Part shown: positions 39,954-41,159 of the stretch, in pieces
How the letters are laid out: the number at the start of each line of letters is the position of its first letter
Position numbering within the stretch: position 1 is the first letter of the stretch
DNA from: an uncultured Pelagibacteraceae bacterium
GTDB lineage: Bacteria; Pseudomonadota; Alphaproteobacteria; Pelagibacterales; Pelagibacteraceae
Assembly (NCBI GenBank): GCA_902587085.1
Contig: CACIJX010000004.1
Location: 1 to 41,159, forward strand
DNA: 41,159 nucleotides
Direction: 5' to 3'
Position numbers and translations under genes: made by a program
The notes under the pieces: generated by a model
Told to the model about the DNA's origin: nothing
The model's input: only the letters and a program-made list of their open reading frames with translations
Databases searched by the model: none

Positions 39954-41117
39954 TTAACCAAGCATCTTTTTGATTTTTTCTAAGGCTTGTGAGATATTAT
40001 CGCTAGAAGCTGCAAAACTAAATCTTACATAATCTTTAGCCGTTTTCCCAAATGCTGTTCCTGGAACAATGGCTACGCCTGCTTCATGCATACATTTTTT
40101 AGCAAATTCAGCACCATTCATACCTGTTCCTATGACTTTCGGGAAAGCATAAAATGCTCCACCAGGTAAACTACATTCTACTCCTGGTAAATTGTTTAAA
40201 CCTTCATAAATAAGTTTTCTTCTTATTGTAAATTTTCTCATCATTTCATTTATGGAGTCATCTGGACCGTCTAAAGCAGCAATGCCTGCAAACTGAGCAG
40301 CCGCATTTACACATGAAACACTATTTATTACTAATTTGTTTACATGTTCTACAAGATTTTTTGGCCAAAAACTCCAGCCCAATCTCCACCCTGTCATTGA
40401 ATAAGCTTTGCTCCAACCTTCAAGTACAATTAATCTTTCTCTTAATTCTGGATAATTAAAAAAAGTAGGCATTTCTTTGCCGTCAAAGATTTGTCTACTA
40501 TAAATTTCATCACTTAAAATTGTTACATGAGGATGTTTTTTTAATCCCTCTGCTAAAACATCTATATCTGATTTATCTACAAAACTGCCAGTTGGATTGT
40601 TTGGATTAATTAAAACCAATAACTTTGTTTTATCGGTTATCAATGATAAAATTTTCTCGGGGTTAAATTTTAAATCTTTATCTTCGGTTAAATCGTATGG
40701 AACTGGTTTAGCTCCAGTAAAATTGATCATGGACTCATAGATCGGAAATGCAGGTGTTGGGTGAATTATTTCTGCTCCTGGCTCGCCAAAACACTGAATT
40801 GCATAACTCATTGTAGGTTTGCCACCTGGCATTATTATTATTCTTTCTGGATCAATATCTTGTTTATAAAGTTTTTTAATCTTTCTTGTTACTGATTGTC
40901 TACATTCAAGTATTCCATTGGACAAAACATATCCATGATGGCCATCGTCTAATGCTTTTTTTGCAGCCTCAACAATATGTTTTGGAGTTTTGAAATCAGG
41001 CTGACCTAATCCAAGATGTATCATTGGTTTACCTTTGGCTTCTAATTTTTTAGCTTCTGCAAGAACGCTAAAAGCTGTCTCTGTTCCTAACCTATCTAAA
41101 CTTTTTGCAAGTTTCAT
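39954..41117 (-). CDS. Class I/II pyridoxal-phosphate aminotransferase (aspartate aminotransferase-like)
   Basis: LGLGQPDFKTPKHIVEAAKKALDDG, NPNNPTGSFV, SDEIYSRQIFDG, EGWSKAYSMTGWRLGW (PLP Lys), FSFAASSDNI. Confidence 0.94.
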   Translation of the reverse strand: MKLAKSLDRLGTETAFSVLAEAKKLEAKGKPMIHLGLGQPDFKTPKHIVEAAKKALDDGHHGYVLSNGILECRQSVTRKIKKLYKQDIDPERIIIMPGGKPTMSYAIQCFGEPGAEIIHPTPAFPIYESMINFTGAKPVPYDLTEDKDLKFNPEKILSLITDKTKLLVLINPNNPTGSFVDKSDIDVLAEGLKKHPHVTILSDEIYSRQIFDGKEMPTFFNYPELRERLIVLEGWSKAYSMTGWRLGWSFWPKNLVEHVNKLVINSVSCVNAAAQFAGIAALDGPDDSINEMMRKFTIRRKLIYEGLNNLPGVECSLPGGAFYAFPKVIGTGMNGAEFAKKCMHEAGVAIVPGTAFGKTAKDYVRFSFAASSDNISQALEKIKKMLG

Positions 41118-41159
41118 AATTATCTATATGCAATATTTGTTTTTTTTAAATCTTTAATG

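Noticed and set aside
1-41159. CRISPR arrays, IS elements, prophage genes, integrases
   Set aside because: No spaced direct repeats, transposase/integrase motifs or terminal inverted repeats seen, including at the edges of the 9.2-16.0 kb cassette.

Overview
Low-GC, densely packed, almost gap-free alphaproteobacterial DNA; the gene content and protein style look like SAR11/Pelagibacterales (inference, no search run). Most of the window is core metabolism on the minus strand. Read in transcription order it is ffh-rpsP-trmD-rplS-leuC-leuD-leuB-asd-sdhC-sdhD-sdhA-sdhB-mmsA-mdh, then a cell-surface-type accessory cassette, then sucC-sucD-sucA-sucB-lpdA-priA (partial). Divergent from ffh are dapF-ftsY-HPP protein. 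The right end carries an alpha/beta hydrolase, a DMT permease, an unlisted 58-aa membrane microprotein, an amidase, a TRAP transporter (dctM/Q/P), two 2-hydroxyacid-oxidoreductase genes and a class I aminotransferase. Main second-look items: (1) SdhC and SdhD appear to lack both canonical heme b ligand histidines (Gln and Phe at those positions), suggesting a heme-less complex II; (2) a roughly 6.8 kb AT-rich GT-C/GNAT/DegT/GMC cassette lies between mdh and sucC; (3) a GC-rich three-hairpin leader precedes ffh, matching the location of the published Pelagibacter ffh motif; (4) a PriA with a strongly reduced winged-helix region; (5) the overlapping 58-aa membrane microprotein. I saw no tRNA, rRNA, CRISPR array or transposase.
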